A stretch of 64,000 bases of DNA from NCBI RefSeq assembly GCF_015477835.1, contig NZ_JADLQN010000001.1:2418001-2482000 (forward strand), read 5' to 3'. This stretch comes from Nocardia higoensis (lineage in GTDB: Bacteria; Actinomycetota; Actinomycetes; Mycobacteriales; Mycobacteriaceae). Shown piece after piece: positions 19,434-28,987 of this stretch; position 1 is the first letter of the stretch; each line of letters starts with the position of its first letter. A program made the position numbers and the translations under genes. Below the pieces are notes generated by a model. That model ran no database searches. It was not told the origin of the DNA and saw only the letters and a program-made list of their open reading frames with translations.

Positions 19434-19643
19434 GATGCCACTCTCCAGGTGTCCGGCGGCTCCCCGCACCTGTTCGGGGCGGGACGCCGCAGTCCGATGT
19501 TGCGGTCCGGTCCACAGAGACCTTTCGCGCCCACTCTACGGAAACGGACATTACAACGCCGGACGGGTCGTGACCGGCGACTCCGGCAACCCTTTTGCAC
19601 CGGGTCTGCCGCGCGCGTCGCGAGCGGGTGAAAAGATGGCCGG

Positions 19644-20228
19644 GTGACCGCAGATCTGCACGCCGAACTCGTCCTGTCCCGCGCCGTCCGAGAGGTGGCG
19701 GAGTTCGCCGACGGCGAGGGATGGGGCAGACCGCCGCAGATGTTCGCGCTGGTGCCGACCGCCGATCTGGTCGCCGCCGAACCCAGCCTGCTCGACGAGA
19801 TCGACCAGGGCAACGAGCTCACCCCGATCGCGCAGGAGCCGCTGCCCGAGGACATCACCGGCGGCTCGATCGCTCTCGACGAATTCCTGGCGACCACCAC
19901 CTGGCCGCCCGCCGTGCGCGGCTGCGTGCTGGTGCAGGAGATCGTGGTACTGCCGCCGGACGCGGAGAGCGCCCTCGACGACGCGCTCGGCCCGCTGCTG
20001 GCCGATCACGAGGCCGCCGACGCCGCCGGGCGCGCCGCCGCGCTGGAACATCCGCAGCGCCGCTCGGCCCGGCTGTTCGCCGCGGTGTTGCGCGAGGGCG
20101 TGTCGCTGTCGCTGCTGCAACTGCGCCCCGACGACGACGCCGACGATTTCGGCGATCTGGATCTGCGGACCTACCCGAACCTGGCGTCCAATGTCATCGA
20201 AGCCTTGCACCACACGCTGACCGACTGA
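19644..20228 (+). CDS. PPA1309-like conserved actinobacterial protein
   Basis: This 194-aa acidic soluble protein has no membrane segment. It contains a YlbL-neighbourhood signature seen in the PPA1309 family, from memory: DGEGWGRPPQMFALVPT near the N-terminus and a central PPDAESALDD loop. GTG 19644 has only a weak ribosome binding site, and the transcript may be leaderless. It is divergent from the UPF0182 gene and convergent with the PDZ-Lon protease gene. Function is unknown. Confidence 0.75.
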   Translation: MTADLHAELVLSRAVREVAEFADGEGWGRPPQMFALVPTADLVAAEPSLLDEIDQGNELTPIAQEPLPEDITGGSIALDEFLATTTWPPAVRGCVLVQEIVVLPPDAESALDDALGPLLADHEAADAAGRAAALEHPQRRSARLFAAVLREGVSLSLLQLRPDDDADDFGDLDLRTYPNLASNVIEALHHTLTD

Positions 20229-20246
20229 ACCGGTCGGGAGCAGCGC

Positions 20247-21272
20247 TCAGCCGCAACTGGGCGCTTCCTGGCCAGCGTTGATGGCCGACAGCGACTGCAC
20301 CGCGCCGTCGAGGGTCTCCACCTTCACCAGCCGCAGTCCCTCGGGAACCCGCTGCCGTGCCTCGTTGCAGTTGGCGGCGGGCACCAGGAAAGTCTCCGCG
20401 CCCGCTTCCCTGGCCGCGATCATCTTGTACTGGATGCCACCGATCGGACCGACCTTGCCGTCGGTCTCGATGGTGCCGGTGCCCGCGACGAAGTCGCCGC
20501 CGCCGAGTTCACCGGGGCTGAGCTTGTCGATCAGGGCGAGACTGAACATCAGGCCCGCGGACGGGCCGCCGATGTCGGCCAGGTTGAAGCTCACTTCGAC
20601 GGGCGGCCGCGCGCCGGTGCCGATGGTGACACCCAGTGCCGCCTTGGTCGCGTCCTCCGGATTGGTGCCGAGAACGAATTCCGAGGTGCGTTCGACGCCG
20701 TCGCGGCGATAGACCACGGTCAGCGGCGTACCCGGCGCGCGCGATGTGGTCTCGTGCACCACGTCGCCGGGCGTCTTCGCCGGGACACCGCCCACGCTGA
20801 CGATCTCGTCGCCGGGTTCGAGCACGCCGCGCGCGGGACTGCTCTCGCCGATCTCACGCACCAGCACGGCGGTGGGCAGCTTCAGGTAGTTCATCGCCGC
20901 GACCTCGGCCGCGCTCTCGGAGTTGCGGAACTCCTGCTGATTGGACTGATCGATCTCATCGCGCGGCACCCCCGGCGGATACACCTCCGCGCGCGGGACG
21001 AGGCCGTGCTTGCCGCTGGCCCAGAAACCGAAGGCTTCGTAGAGGTTCAGCCCGTCGCGCACCGAGACGGTGGTCATGTTCAGCTGCCCGGTCGTCTCGT
21101 CGAGCTCGGCGCCTTCGACCTCCACCACCGGCACACCGTCGTACTCACCGAGGGTGTCGAAAGTGGGTCCGGGCCCGAGCGCGACGAACGGCACGGTGAA
21201 AACGGTGCCGAGGACGCCCAGCAGCAGAACCGGTACGAGGGCGGCCAGCAGGGTGAGGATCCGACGATTCAC
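20247..21272 (-). CDS. YlbL-type PDZ and Lon-like secreted protease (Rv3194c-like)
   Basis: The product is 341 aa. A single N-terminal membrane anchor (about residues 4-28) places the rest outside the cell. A PDZ domain (about 125-190, LEPGDEIVSVGGVPAKTPGD) precedes a Lon-type Ser-Lys protease domain. The likely catalytic pair is Ser238 in GGPSAG and Lys283 in IQYKM. GTG 21272 is preferred because an AGGGTGGG sequence lies just upstream and the anchor then starts at residue 4. It is divergent from the DUF2342 gene. Substrates are unknown; it may remove misfolded exported proteins. Confidence 0.9.
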   Translation of the reverse strand: MNRRILTLLAALVPVLLLGVLGTVFTVPFVALGPGPTFDTLGEYDGVPVVEVEGAELDETTGQLNMTTVSVRDGLNLYEAFGFWASGKHGLVPRAEVYPPGVPRDEIDQSNQQEFRNSESAAEVAAMNYLKLPTAVLVREIGESSPARGVLEPGDEIVSVGGVPAKTPGDVVHETTSRAPGTPLTVVYRRDGVERTSEFVLGTNPEDATKAALGVTIGTGARPPVEVSFNLADIGGPSAGLMFSLALIDKLSPGELGGGDFVAGTGTIETDGKVGPIGGIQYKMIAAREAGAETFLVPAANCNEARQRVPEGLRLVKVETLDGAVQSLSAINAGQEAPSCG

Positions 21273-21379
21273 CCCGCCCACCCTAGAGGTTTCGCTGTCC
21301 GCGTAATGGCGCGGCACATGCACCGATGCGGGCGGTGTCCCATGTCGTGGGACCGGGCCACCCGCGTAACGTGGTGGGT

Positions 21380-22816
21380 ATGAGTGACTCCCCGTTCGGA
21401 TTCTCGAACCGCGACGATGACGACGACGCGCGCAGGCGCGGCGAGGAGCCTTTCGGTCCGGGTGCGAACAATCCGTTCGGGTTCGCCGTCGGCGGACCGG
21501 GTGGCGCGGGCTTCGATCCCGCCCAGCTCGGCCAGATGCTCACCTCGCTCGGCCAGATGCTCAGCGGCATGGGCTCCCCCGGCGGGGGACAGTCCGGCCC
21601 GGTGAACTACGACGTCGCCAAGCGTCTGGCCCGCCAGCAGCTGGGCAAGGATGTGGGCCCGGTCTCCCAGGGCGCGGTCGAGGCCGTGGCCGACGCGGCG
21701 CACCTGGCCGAACTGTGGCTCGACGGCGCCACCACCCTGCCCGCCGGCGCGACCAGGACTGTGGCCTGGACTCCGGTCGACTGGATCGAGAAGACCTTGC
21801 CGACCTGGCAGCGGCTGTGCGATCCGGTGGCCCAGCAGGTCTCCGGCATGTGGACCTCGCAGCTGCCGCCGGAGGCGCGCGAACTCGCCGGACCGATGGT
21901 CGGCATGCTCGGCCAGATGGGCGGCTTGGCATTCGGCTCGCAGCTCGGTCAGGCGCTCGGCCAGCTCGGCAAGGAAGTGCTGACCTCCACCGACATCGGC
22001 CTTCCACTCGGGCCCGCGGGCACCGCCGCGCTGCTGCCCGCCGCGATCGCGGAGTTCAGCGCCGGACTCGAACAACCCGAGAGCGAGATCCTGGTCTTCC
22101 TCGCCGCCCGCGAGGCCGCCCATCAGCGTTTGTTCGCGCACGTGCCGTGGCTGCGCCAGCAGGTGCTCGGCGCGGTCGAGGACTACGCCCGCGGCATCAC
22201 CATGGACTTCTCGGCGCTCGAGGAGGCCGCGCAGAGCATCGACCCGATGTCGCTGACCGACCCGTCGAAACTCGAAGAACTGCTGTCGCAGGGCACATTC
22301 GAGCCGCAGACCACCCCCGAGCAGAAGGCCGCGCTGGAGCGGCTGGAAACGCTGCTCGCCCTCATCGAGGGCTGGGTGCAGGTCGTGGTCGGCGAGGCGC
22401 TCGGCGACCGACTGCCCGGTGCGGGCGCGCTGGCCGAGACGCTGCGCCGCCGCCGTGCGACCGGCGGCCCGGCGGAACAGACCTTCGCCACCCTGGTCGG
22501 CCTGGAACTGCGTCCGCGCAAGCTGCGCGAAGCCGCCGAACTGTGGCGCAGGCTCACCACCGACGCGGGCATGGAGAAGCGTGACGGCGTCTGGGCGCAC
22601 CCCGACCTGCTGCCCGATTCCGACGACCTCGATTCCCCCGCCGGCTTCATCGACTCGGTGATCGGCGGCGGCGCGGACGCTTTCGACGACCCACTGGCCC
22701 AACTGGCCGAGACCGAGGCGCGCGAGCGGGCCGAACGGGAAGCCGAGTCCGACGCCGCCGAGGGAGATGTCCCCGGGAAGTCGCGGGAGCGCGGCGAGGG
22801 CACCGCCGAATCCTGA
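21380..22816 (+). CDS. DUF2342 putative zinc metalloprotease/hydrolase (Rv3195-like)
   Basis: The product is 478 aa. The first 90 residues are flexible (Gly/Asp/Arg-rich, then GQMLTSLGQMLSGMG). The conserved core (about 95-420) includes REAAHQRLFAHVPWL and LVGLELRPRKLREA. The family is annotated as zinc-dependent metalloprotease or F420-related hydrolase, but I see no canonical HExxH. The EAAH segment is the closest candidate metal site. ATG 21380 begins MSDSPFGF. The catalytic assignment is therefore only tentative. Confidence 0.8.
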   Translation: MSDSPFGFSNRDDDDDARRRGEEPFGPGANNPFGFAVGGPGGAGFDPAQLGQMLTSLGQMLSGMGSPGGGQSGPVNYDVAKRLARQQLGKDVGPVSQGAVEAVADAAHLAELWLDGATTLPAGATRTVAWTPVDWIEKTLPTWQRLCDPVAQQVSGMWTSQLPPEARELAGPMVGMLGQMGGLAFGSQLGQALGQLGKEVLTSTDIGLPLGPAGTAALLPAAIAEFSAGLEQPESEILVFLAAREAAHQRLFAHVPWLRQQVLGAVEDYARGITMDFSALEEAAQSIDPMSLTDPSKLEELLSQGTFEPQTTPEQKAALERLETLLALIEGWVQVVVGEALGDRLPGAGALAETLRRRRATGGPAEQTFATLVGLELRPRKLREAAELWRRLTTDAGMEKRDGVWAHPDLLPDSDDLDSPAGFIDSVIGGGADAFDDPLAQLAETEARERAEREAESDAAEGDVPGKSRERGEGTAES

Positions 22817-23015
22817 GCCACCGAGCCGTCCCCGGCGAACCGCAGGGGAAAGCGAACCGAGCCCGGCGGCGCCTCCGGGCCGCCGGGCTCGGCGCGGACG
22901 CCGCCGCAGGACACGCGCGAGTCCGTCGAATTGTCCTGTGCACAACCCGAAAAGCTGTGGATAACCAGGCTTTTCGCGCCACCTGCCCCGGCTCGGCCCG
23001 CGCATACTGTCGGAC

Positions 23016-23885
23016 ATGACGACATCGACCGCACGCCCGCTCGGCCCGCTGCTCAATCCACGGGTGACCGTGCTGGTGCGGCCCTCCGGGGTGGTTCAGC
23101 TGGGCTGGGATCCCGAGCGCGCCGTGCTGCTCGATCCGCCCGGTCTGGACACCGCCGCTGTCCTCGCATTCCTGCGGCTGCTCGACGGCATGCACAGCCG
23201 CTCGGAGATCTGCGCCGAGGCCGCGGCTCGCGGCTCGACCGTCGAACGGGCCGGTGAGCTGCTCGACGAGATCGAGGCGGCCGGGCTGCTGCAGCCGCCG
23301 CGCGACCCCCGCTACGAGATCACCGCCGTCCGCGTGCACGGGCTCGGACCGCTCTCCGACGCGATCACCGCAGGTCTGCGTGGTCTCGGTATCCGTCCGG
23401 CCCGCTCGCGTTCCTACCGTCCGAACGCGCCCGAACACCGCGCGCGGGTCGATCTGGTGGTGCTCACCGACACCGTGGTCGTCGACCCCCGCCTGGTCGC
23501 CGACCTGGTCGTGAACCGGATCCCGCATCTGCAGGTGCGGGTCCGCGACGGCAAGGGCGTGATCGGCCCCTTCGTGCTGCCCGGCGAGACGAGCTGCCTG
23601 CGCTGCGCCGATCTCATCAAAGCCGACTACGACGCCGACTGGCCCCACCTGGCCGCCCAATTGCTCGACCGCGTCGGCCACGCCTCACCCGCCGCGATCG
23701 CCGCCACGGCCGCCCTGGCGCTCACCGAACTCGAAGCGATCATGGAGTGTTCGACCCATCGCTGCCCGGCGACTCTGAACACCACGCTCGAACTGGATCT
23801 GGATTCCCACCAGCTGCGACACCGCTACTGGGAGCCTCATCCGCGCTGCGGGTGCCGCCGCCTCGGCGCCGCGTACGCGACCTGA
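23016..23885 (+). CDS. ThiF/cyclodehydratase-like protein (Rv3196-like)
   Basis: The product is 289 aa. The N-terminal third resembles the leader-peptide-binding (RRE) part of TOMM cyclodehydratases, and the rest resembles the ThiF-like E1 fold of that group. Four cysteines in two pairs, CLRC (near residue 194) and CGC near the C-terminus, would bind zinc. No YcaO partner, precursor peptide or transporter is adjacent, so a peptide-modification role is unproven here. ATG 23016 has only GGA 6 nt upstream. The position between DUF2342 and ABC1 genes matches M. tuberculosis. Confidence 0.78.
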   Translation: MTTSTARPLGPLLNPRVTVLVRPSGVVQLGWDPERAVLLDPPGLDTAAVLAFLRLLDGMHSRSEICAEAAARGSTVERAGELLDEIEAAGLLQPPRDPRYEITAVRVHGLGPLSDAITAGLRGLGIRPARSRSYRPNAPEHRARVDLVVLTDTVVVDPRLVADLVVNRIPHLQVRVRDGKGVIGPFVLPGETSCLRCADLIKADYDADWPHLAAQLLDRVGHASPAAIAATAALALTELEAIMECSTHRCPATLNTTLELDLDSHQLRHRYWEPHPRCGCRRLGAAYAT

Positions 23886-24206
23886 ACCACTCTGCTCCGC
23901 GCCGGGCTGACATGACTCTTCTCCATCGCACGGTCATCCGATGAGTCTCGCCCCTGGGCATCGACACCGACCTTCGCCGAGGCCGCCGGATGCTCGTCGC
24001 GTCGGCACTGCGCGACCGTCCACGGAGACCCCGCGAGTTGCCGACCGATTCACGACGGCCGTGTGATCTGCGTCTCGGCTGCCGCCTCCACCGGAACCGG
24101 ACGCGTGGCGCCGATCGGGCAAGGTGACCCACGGGACACTTCATTCGACCGGGTAATAGTCCGATACTCATGGCACGCTCACAGGTCCGTCGGCCATGAT
24201 GGGGGT
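23886..24206. other. Intergenic region before the ABC1 kinase, no gene seen
   Basis: About 321 bp. Frames run through it on both strands, but codon use is poor and start sites are lacking. No palindrome or repeat was noticed. Confidence 0.5.
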
Positions 24207-25550
24207 GTGTCAGACATCGTGCGCCGTGGCTCGTCCCGCAACGCCAAGTTAGCCAAGATTCCGCTCGGCATCGCCGGGCGTGCCGCCGTGGGGTTCGGCA
24301 GGAAGCTGGCCGGTGGCGACAAGTCCGAGATCAATGCTCAGCTCAACCAGAAGGCCGCCGAACAGTTGTTCACGGTGCTGGGGGAGCTCAAGGGCGGCGC
24401 GATGAAGTTCGGGCAGGCGCTGAGCGTGCTGGAGGCGGCGGTGCCCGAGGAGTTCGGCGAGCACTACCGTGAGGCGCTCACCAAGCTGCAGGCAGCCGCA
24501 CCGCCGATGCCCGCGGCCACGGTGCACCGAGTGCTCGATCAGCAACTGGGCACCCAGTGGCGGCAGCGGTTCCAGTCCTTCGACGACACCCCGGCCGCCT
24601 CGGCCAGCATCGGGCAGGTGCACAAGGCGGTGTGGTCGGACGGCCGCACGGTCGCGGTCAAGGTGCAGTACCCGGGCGCGGACGAGGCGCTGCGAGCCGA
24701 CTTGAAGACGCTGTCCCGGATGTCGGGGCTGTTCGCCTCGGTGATCCCGGGCGCAGACGTCAAGCCGATGCTGGCCGAGATCACCGAGCGCACCGAGGAA
24801 GAGCTCGACTACCGCAACGAGGCCGCCAATCAGCGCGCCTTCGCCAAGGCCTACGACGGCCATCCCGAGGTTGTGATCCCGAAGGTGGTGGCCAGCGCGC
24901 CGAAGGTGATCGTCAGCGAATGGCTCGACGGCACACCGGTTTCCGCGATCATCAAGGCGGGGGCGGACGATCCGGAAGGCACCAGGGCACTGCGCAATCG
25001 GGTGGCGCTGCTGATGGGCCGGTTCCACTTCTCCTCGCCGGAGGTCGTCGGCCTGCTGCACGCCGACCCGCATCCCGGCAATTTCATGATGCTTCCCGAC
25101 GGCAAGCTGGCCGTCATCGACTTCGGCGCGTGCGCGCCGCTGCCCGACGGGTTCCCCGAGGTGCTCGGCCGGATGCTGGCATTGGCCGTCGACGAGCAGT
25201 ACGACCAGCTGACCGAGCTGATGTACGAGAACGGGTGGGTGTTGCCCGGCCGCAGGGTCACCCATCAGGAGATCGCCGATTATCTGCGGCCGTTCTCCGA
25301 CCCGATCCGCACCGATTCCTTCCACTTCACCCGCCGCTGGATGCAGCGGGTGGCGGGCAGAGCGACCGATCTGTCCAGCGCGGAGATGAAGACCGCGCGG
25401 GCACTGCAACTCCCCGCACAGTACGTGATGATCTTCCGGGTGCTCGGCGGCTCGGTGGGCATTCTGGCCCAGCTCGACGCCGAGGTGCCGTTCATGGGCT
25501 TGGCCTACACCTGGCTGCCCGGCCTGCGTGAGAATCGCTCGGCCAGCTGA
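24207..25550 (+). CDS. ABC1/UbiB-family atypical kinase (Rv3197-like)
   Basis: The product is 447 aa and has the UbiB signature. MKFGQALS near residue 66 is the KxGQ motif and AASASIGQVH near 132 is the Ala-rich nucleotide loop. DPHPGN near 288 and DFG near 304 are the catalytic and metal-binding motifs. It is likely an ATPase or small-molecule kinase acting on lipid-soluble substrates. In mycobacteria the homologue lies next to whiB7 and is linked to macrolide resistance. GTG 24207 is chosen by homology to the MSD start. It is convergent with whiB7, with a terminator between them. Confidence 0.9.
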   Translation: MSDIVRRGSSRNAKLAKIPLGIAGRAAVGFGRKLAGGDKSEINAQLNQKAAEQLFTVLGELKGGAMKFGQALSVLEAAVPEEFGEHYREALTKLQAAAPPMPAATVHRVLDQQLGTQWRQRFQSFDDTPAASASIGQVHKAVWSDGRTVAVKVQYPGADEALRADLKTLSRMSGLFASVIPGADVKPMLAEITERTEEELDYRNEAANQRAFAKAYDGHPEVVIPKVVASAPKVIVSEWLDGTPVSAIIKAGADDPEGTRALRNRVALLMGRFHFSSPEVVGLLHADPHPGNFMMLPDGKLAVIDFGACAPLPDGFPEVLGRMLALAVDEQYDQLTELMYENGWVLPGRRVTHQEIADYLRPFSDPIRTDSFHFTRRWMQRVAGRATDLSSAEMKTARALQLPAQYVMIFRVLGGSVGILAQLDAEVPFMGLAYTWLPGLRENRSAS

Positions 25551-25593
25551 TACCCGTCGCGCTCCGAAAAGCGCTGTGCGGCAACGCAAACCG

Positions 25594-25623
25594 GCCGCCC
25601 ATCCGAATCCTCGGATGGGCGGC
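25594..25623. terminator. Hairpin between abc1 and whiB7
   Basis: GCCGCCCATCCGA (25594-25606) pairs perfectly with 25611-25623 over a 4-nt loop. It lies between convergent genes and is probably bidirectional. No long T-tract is present. Confidence 0.75.
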
Positions 25624-25709
25624 TGGTCCGCTTTCGCGTAGCTGGACCCGGTCGGCCGGGGACGGGACCGGGCCGCAGTGCACGGAGGGAGGGCGCCCAC
25701 GGGCCCGGC

Positions 25710-26033
25710 TCACGCCGGGACCGCCACCTTGCGCGGACGGCCGCGTGGACGCTTGCGCGCGATAACGACTCCTTGGTCGAAGATCTCACCGCCCCACACG
25801 CCCCACGGCTCACGCCGATCGATGGCGGCGCTCAGGCAGCCCTTGCGGATCGGGCAGGCCGCGCACAGCGCCTTGGCCTGCTCCAACTGGACGGGGTTCT
25901 CGGCGAACCAGAGGTCGGGGTCCTCGACCCGGCACGGCAGCACGGTCGCGACGTCGCGGGCGGGGGCGTACCCCGTCTCGGTCCGGCATGTCACGTCAGC
26001 AGGGACGGAGGTCAGTCGCTCTGCGGTGAACAC
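25710..26033 (-). CDS. whiB7: WhiB7, redox-sensing activator of intrinsic drug resistance
   Basis: The product is 107 aa. The four [4Fe-4S] cysteines are Cys34, Cys57, Cys60 and Cys66. The turn EPWGVWGGE (75-83) contacts the housekeeping sigma factor in this family. The C-terminal AT-hook RGRPRK (97-102) is specific to WhiB7 among WhiB proteins. GTG 26033 has GAAGGAG 6 nt upstream. The gene sits behind a long leader containing an upstream ORF and a terminator, so expression is probably induced by ribosome-stalling antibiotics. Location between the ABC1 kinase and uvrD2 matches M. tuberculosis. Confidence 0.96.
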   Translation of the reverse strand: MFTAERLTSVPADVTCRTETGYAPARDVATVLPCRVEDPDLWFAENPVQLEQAKALCAACPIRKGCLSAAIDRREPWGVWGGEIFDQGVVIARKRPRGRPRKVAVPA

Positions 26034-26113
26034 GTCGTTCTCCTTCAGCTTGTTTGCGGCAGTCGTATTCGTCGGTGCGAAACCGGAGGCCGCCGGCTGA
26101 AGGGCCGGAACAG

Positions 26114-26151
26114 AAAAATGGCCACGGTTTCGCGTCGTGCGATCCGTGGCC
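26114..26151 (-). terminator. Attenuator terminator in the whiB7 leader
   Basis: On the minus strand GGCCACGG (26151-26144) pairs with CCGTGGCC (26127-26120) over a 16-nt loop that can itself pair partly. It is followed by A and then TTTTT (26118-26114). It lies 81 nt before the whiB7 start and 22 nt after the stop of the upstream ORF. That is the geometry of transcription attenuation known for whiB7 in mycobacteria and Streptomyces. Confidence 0.88.
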
Positions 26152-26172
26152 TGGAGGACGGGGCGAGGGCCC

Positions 26173-26517
26173 CTACCTGGGTCGACTTCGGTGTCGACTC
26201 CTGGTCACGATCGCTGGGTGGGCATTGCGCAGGCGTGCGTGCGGCAGGATGCGCTGCGGCTCGGCTTCGGCGCCGTAGGCGACGATGCCGAAGGCAGCAG
26301 CCGCGTCGGCTGCTGCGAAGGCGTCGGTAGCGGCGCCGTCGGTTGCGGGAACAACGACGGGCCGATGCCAGCCTGCGCGGGGCTTGTCCTGACGGAGAGC
26401 GCCGACGATCGCGCTCTCCGGGGACATACCGGTCCCCAGCGGCGTGAGACGCGGGGAGGCCGACACGAAGCCGAGGACAGCTGTGCCACCGGTGGTGAAA
26501 TCGGTGCTGCCGTTCAT
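26173..26517 (-). CDS. Upstream ORF in the whiB7 leader (114 aa)
   Basis: The ORF starts at ATG 26517 with AAGGGAGG about 8 nt upstream, one of the best ribosome binding sites in the window. It ends in TAG at 26175-26173, just before the attenuator. The peptide begins MNGSTDFTTGGTAVLGF and becomes Ala-rich, then Arg/His-rich. It resembles no protein I know. Its length is large for a regulatory leader, and only the first part may matter. The likely role is to sense translation inhibition: slow or stalled ribosomes would change folding of the leader and allow read-through into whiB7. Confidence 0.65.
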   Translation of the reverse strand: MNGSTDFTTGGTAVLGFVSASPRLTPLGTGMSPESAIVGALRQDKPRAGWHRPVVVPATDGAATDAFAAADAAAAFGIVAYGAEAEPQRILPHARLRNAHPAIVTRSRHRSRPR

Positions 26518-26599
26518 TGGTCGTGCCTCCCTTCCATGCGTGAGTCGAACAGTGTGCGTGATACCGGCGCGCCGGGATGCCCTCCCGGTGCGTAGAACA

Positions 26600-26636
26600 A
26601 CCATAGGCAATGTGATCGGAACCGACAACCTATTTT
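26600..26636 (-). promoter_or_regulatory. whiB7 promoter with AT-rich WhiB7-binding element
   Basis: On the minus strand TTGTCG (26628-26623), a 17-bp spacer and TATGGT (26605-26600) form a promoter. AAAATA (26636-26631) lies 2 bp upstream of the -35. An AT-rich tract directly upstream of the -35 is the site recognised by the WhiB7 AT-hook in autoregulated promoters. The element begins immediately after the uvrD2 stop codon. The leader would be about 560 nt. Confidence 0.75.
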
Positions 26637-28874
26637 CTACCTGCGGTTTCGGCGCGCGGACCCGGTTCGTGCGACGGACGCACCCGGTGCGGCCGCGGGT
26701 TGTGACGCGGCGGATTCCGGCCGAGGCGCGGCATCGACCCGTGCGGCCTTCATCCGTGAGGACACGATCGCCAGCACGTCCGCCCCGAAGTCGACGATCT
26801 TCTTCGCGCCGATGCCGGCGATGGCGCCGAGCGCGCGATCGTCGGCGGGCAGTTGCTCGGCGATCGCGGTGAGTGTGGTGTCGGTGAACACGACGAACTC
26901 ACGCACCCCGAGCTCGGCGGCCTTCTCCTCGCGCCACTGCCGGAGCGCGGCGAACAGTTCGGCGTCGATCTCGACCGGGCAACGGCGGCAGCGGCCGAGC
27001 ATGGTGGCATAGGTGCCGATCAGAGGTTTGGCGCAGACCCGGCAGCGCGGGCGGTTCGCCTCACGTTCGCGGGCGGGCGGCGCGGCGATCCGAGAGGCGG
27101 GCGAATCGTCGGGCACGAGGCCGTTGAGGAAGCGCGACCGCCTCCGGGTGCGCCTGCCGCCCGCGGCGCGTGACAGCGACCAGGACAGCCGCAGATGTTC
27201 GCGGGCGCGGGTGACGCCGACGTAGAGCAGCCGGCGTTCCTCCTCCAGCGCCGCCTGATCGGCGACCGAGCCGTCGTCGGCCAGCACGTGCGCGATGGGC
27301 AGGGTGCCGTCGGTGAGGCCCACGAGGAAGACCGCGTCCCACTCCAGGCCCTTGGCGGCGTGCAGGGAGGCCAGGGTCACGCCCTGCACGGTCGGTGGAT
27401 GCCTGGCCTCGGCACGGGCGGCCAGTTCGCGCAGCAGGCCGAACAGGTCGAGATCGGCGTCGTGGGCGAGCAATTCCTCGGTCAGGGTGACCAGGGCGAC
27501 CAGCGAGGACCAGCGCTCGCGGGCCTGCGCGCCCGCCGGTTCGGTCGCGGTGAGCCCGACCGGGGCGAGCGCGGCGCGCACCAGGCGCACCAGGGCCGGA
27601 CCGCGACCGGACTCCTCGGGCAGATCCTCGCGGCTCGCCGTCTGGCGCAACACCGAGACGGCCTGCCTGACCTCGGCGCGCTGGAAGAACCCCTCTCCGC
27701 CGCGCACCTGATAGGGGATGCCGCGCGCGGTCAGGGCCTGCTCGTAGGCCTCGGACTGCGCGTTGACGCGGTAGAGCACGGCGATCTCGGCGGCGGGTGT
27801 ACCCGCGGAGATCAGCCGTTCGATCGCCGCGGCCACCGACGCGGCCTCGGCGGGCGCGTCGTCGTATTCGGCGAAGGCCGGTTCCGGGCCGTCCGCGCGT
27901 TGGCCGACGAGTTGCAGGCGGGTGCCCGCGATGCGTCCACGCGCCGCGCCGATGACCCGATTGGCCAGCGAGACGATCTGCGGGGTGGAGCGGTAGTCGC
28001 GCTCCAGGCGCACCACCGTGGCCTCGGGGAAGCGCCGGGAGAAATCGAGCAGGTAGGACGGGGTGGCGCCGGTGAAGGAGTAGATGGTCTGGTTGGCATC
28101 GCCGACGACGGTCAGATCGTCGCGTTCGCCGAGCCAGGCGTCGAGCACCCGCTGTTGCAGCGGGGTGACGTCCTGGTACTCGTCGACCACGAAGCTGCGA
28201 TAGCGGCCGCGGAACTCGTCGGCCACGGCAGGGAAGTCCTCGAGCGCGGCGGCGGTGTGCAGCAGCAGGTCGTCGAAGTCGAGCAGCAGGCCCTCGGGCG
28301 TGGTCTTGAGCGATTCGTAGGCCGTGTAGACCTCGGCGATGCGCGCCGCGTCGTGCGGCAGGTCGCGTCCGTGCGCCGCCGCCGCTGCCGAGTAGTCCTC
28401 GGGCGCGACGAGCTGGGATTTCGCCCATTCGATCTCGGTGAGCAGGTCCCGCACGCTCTCGGTGGCGGTGGACAGACCCGACCGATGCGCGGCCTGGGCC
28501 ACCACCGGGAACTTCGCCTCGAGCAGCCGCCACGGAACCTCGCCGACCACCTGCGGCCAGAAGTACTTCAACTGTCGCAGGGCGGCGGCGTGGAACGTGC
28601 GCGCCTGCACCTGGTTCGCCTCGCCGCCCAGGCCGAGGGCGCGCAGTCTGCCCCGCATCTCGCCGGCGGCGCGAGCGGTGAAGGTGACGGCGAGGACCTG
28701 ATCGGCTTTGACGTGCCCGGCGGCCACCAGATGCGCGATGCGGTAGGTGATGGTCCTGGTCTTGCCCGTGCCCGCGCCCGCGAGCACGCAGACCGGGCCG
28801 CGTGGCGCCCGGACGGCGGCGGCCTGCTCGGCGTCGAGGAGGTCCAGGTCGAGTGCGGGCACGGGGTCCATCAT
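26637..28874 (-). CDS. uvrD2: ATP-dependent DNA helicase UvrD2
   Basis: This 745-aa superfamily 1A 3'-5' helicase has Walker A GAGTGKT near residue 33, motif II DEYQD near 240, and the other UvrD motifs through [17 protein letters not shown] four-cysteine linker ([10 protein letters not shown], then CRRC) precedes a C-terminal HRDC domain (about 655-725). This is the architecture known for mycobacterial UvrD2, which is essential there. ATG 28874 or the next ATG at 28871 is the start; neither has a strong ribosome binding site. It is divergent from the mycoredoxin gene and is the gene upstream of whiB7. Confidence 0.94.
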   Translation of the reverse strand: MMDPVPALDLDLLDAEQAAAVRAPRGPVCVLAGAGTGKTRTITYRIAHLVAAGHVKADQVLAVTFTARAAGEMRGRLRALGLGGEANQVQARTFHAAALRQLKYFWPQVVGEVPWRLLEAKFPVVAQAAHRSGLSTATESVRDLLTEIEWAKSQLVAPEDYSAAAAAHGRDLPHDAARIAEVYTAYESLKTTPEGLLLDFDDLLLHTAAALEDFPAVADEFRGRYRSFVVDEYQDVTPLQQRVLDAWLGERDDLTVVGDANQTIYSFTGATPSYLLDFSRRFPEATVVRLERDYRSTPQIVSLANRVIGAARGRIAGTRLQLVGQRADGPEPAFAEYDDAPAEAASVAAAIERLISAGTPAAEIAVLYRVNAQSEAYEQALTARGIPYQVRGGEGFFQRAEVRQAVSVLRQTASREDLPEESGRGPALVRLVRAALAPVGLTATEPAGAQARERWSSLVALVTLTEELLAHDADLDLFGLLRELAARAEARHPPTVQGVTLASLHAAKGLEWDAVFLVGLTDGTLPIAHVLADDGSVADQAALEEERRLLYVGVTRAREHLRLSWSLSRAAGGRRTRRRSRFLNGLVPDDSPASRIAAPPAREREANRPRCRVCAKPLIGTYATMLGRCRRCPVEIDAELFAALRQWREEKAAELGVREFVVFTDTTLTAIAEQLPADDRALGAIAGIGAKKIVDFGADVLAIVSSRMKAARVDAAPRPESAASQPAAAPGASVARTGSARRNRR

Positions 28875-28987
28875 GGCAGCCGCGCCCGACACCGCCCCCA
28901 GGCCGTGACCTGGACGGTGGTCGAGACGCCCGCTGTGATCACTCCGCGATGTGGAACACGACCGGACCGCGGTGCGTTGCATCAGTC

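Noticed and set aside
23016..23885. A ribosomal peptide natural product cluster around the cyclodehydratase-like gene
   Set aside because: There is no YcaO, precursor, transporter or protease, and the neighbourhood is a conserved housekeeping block.
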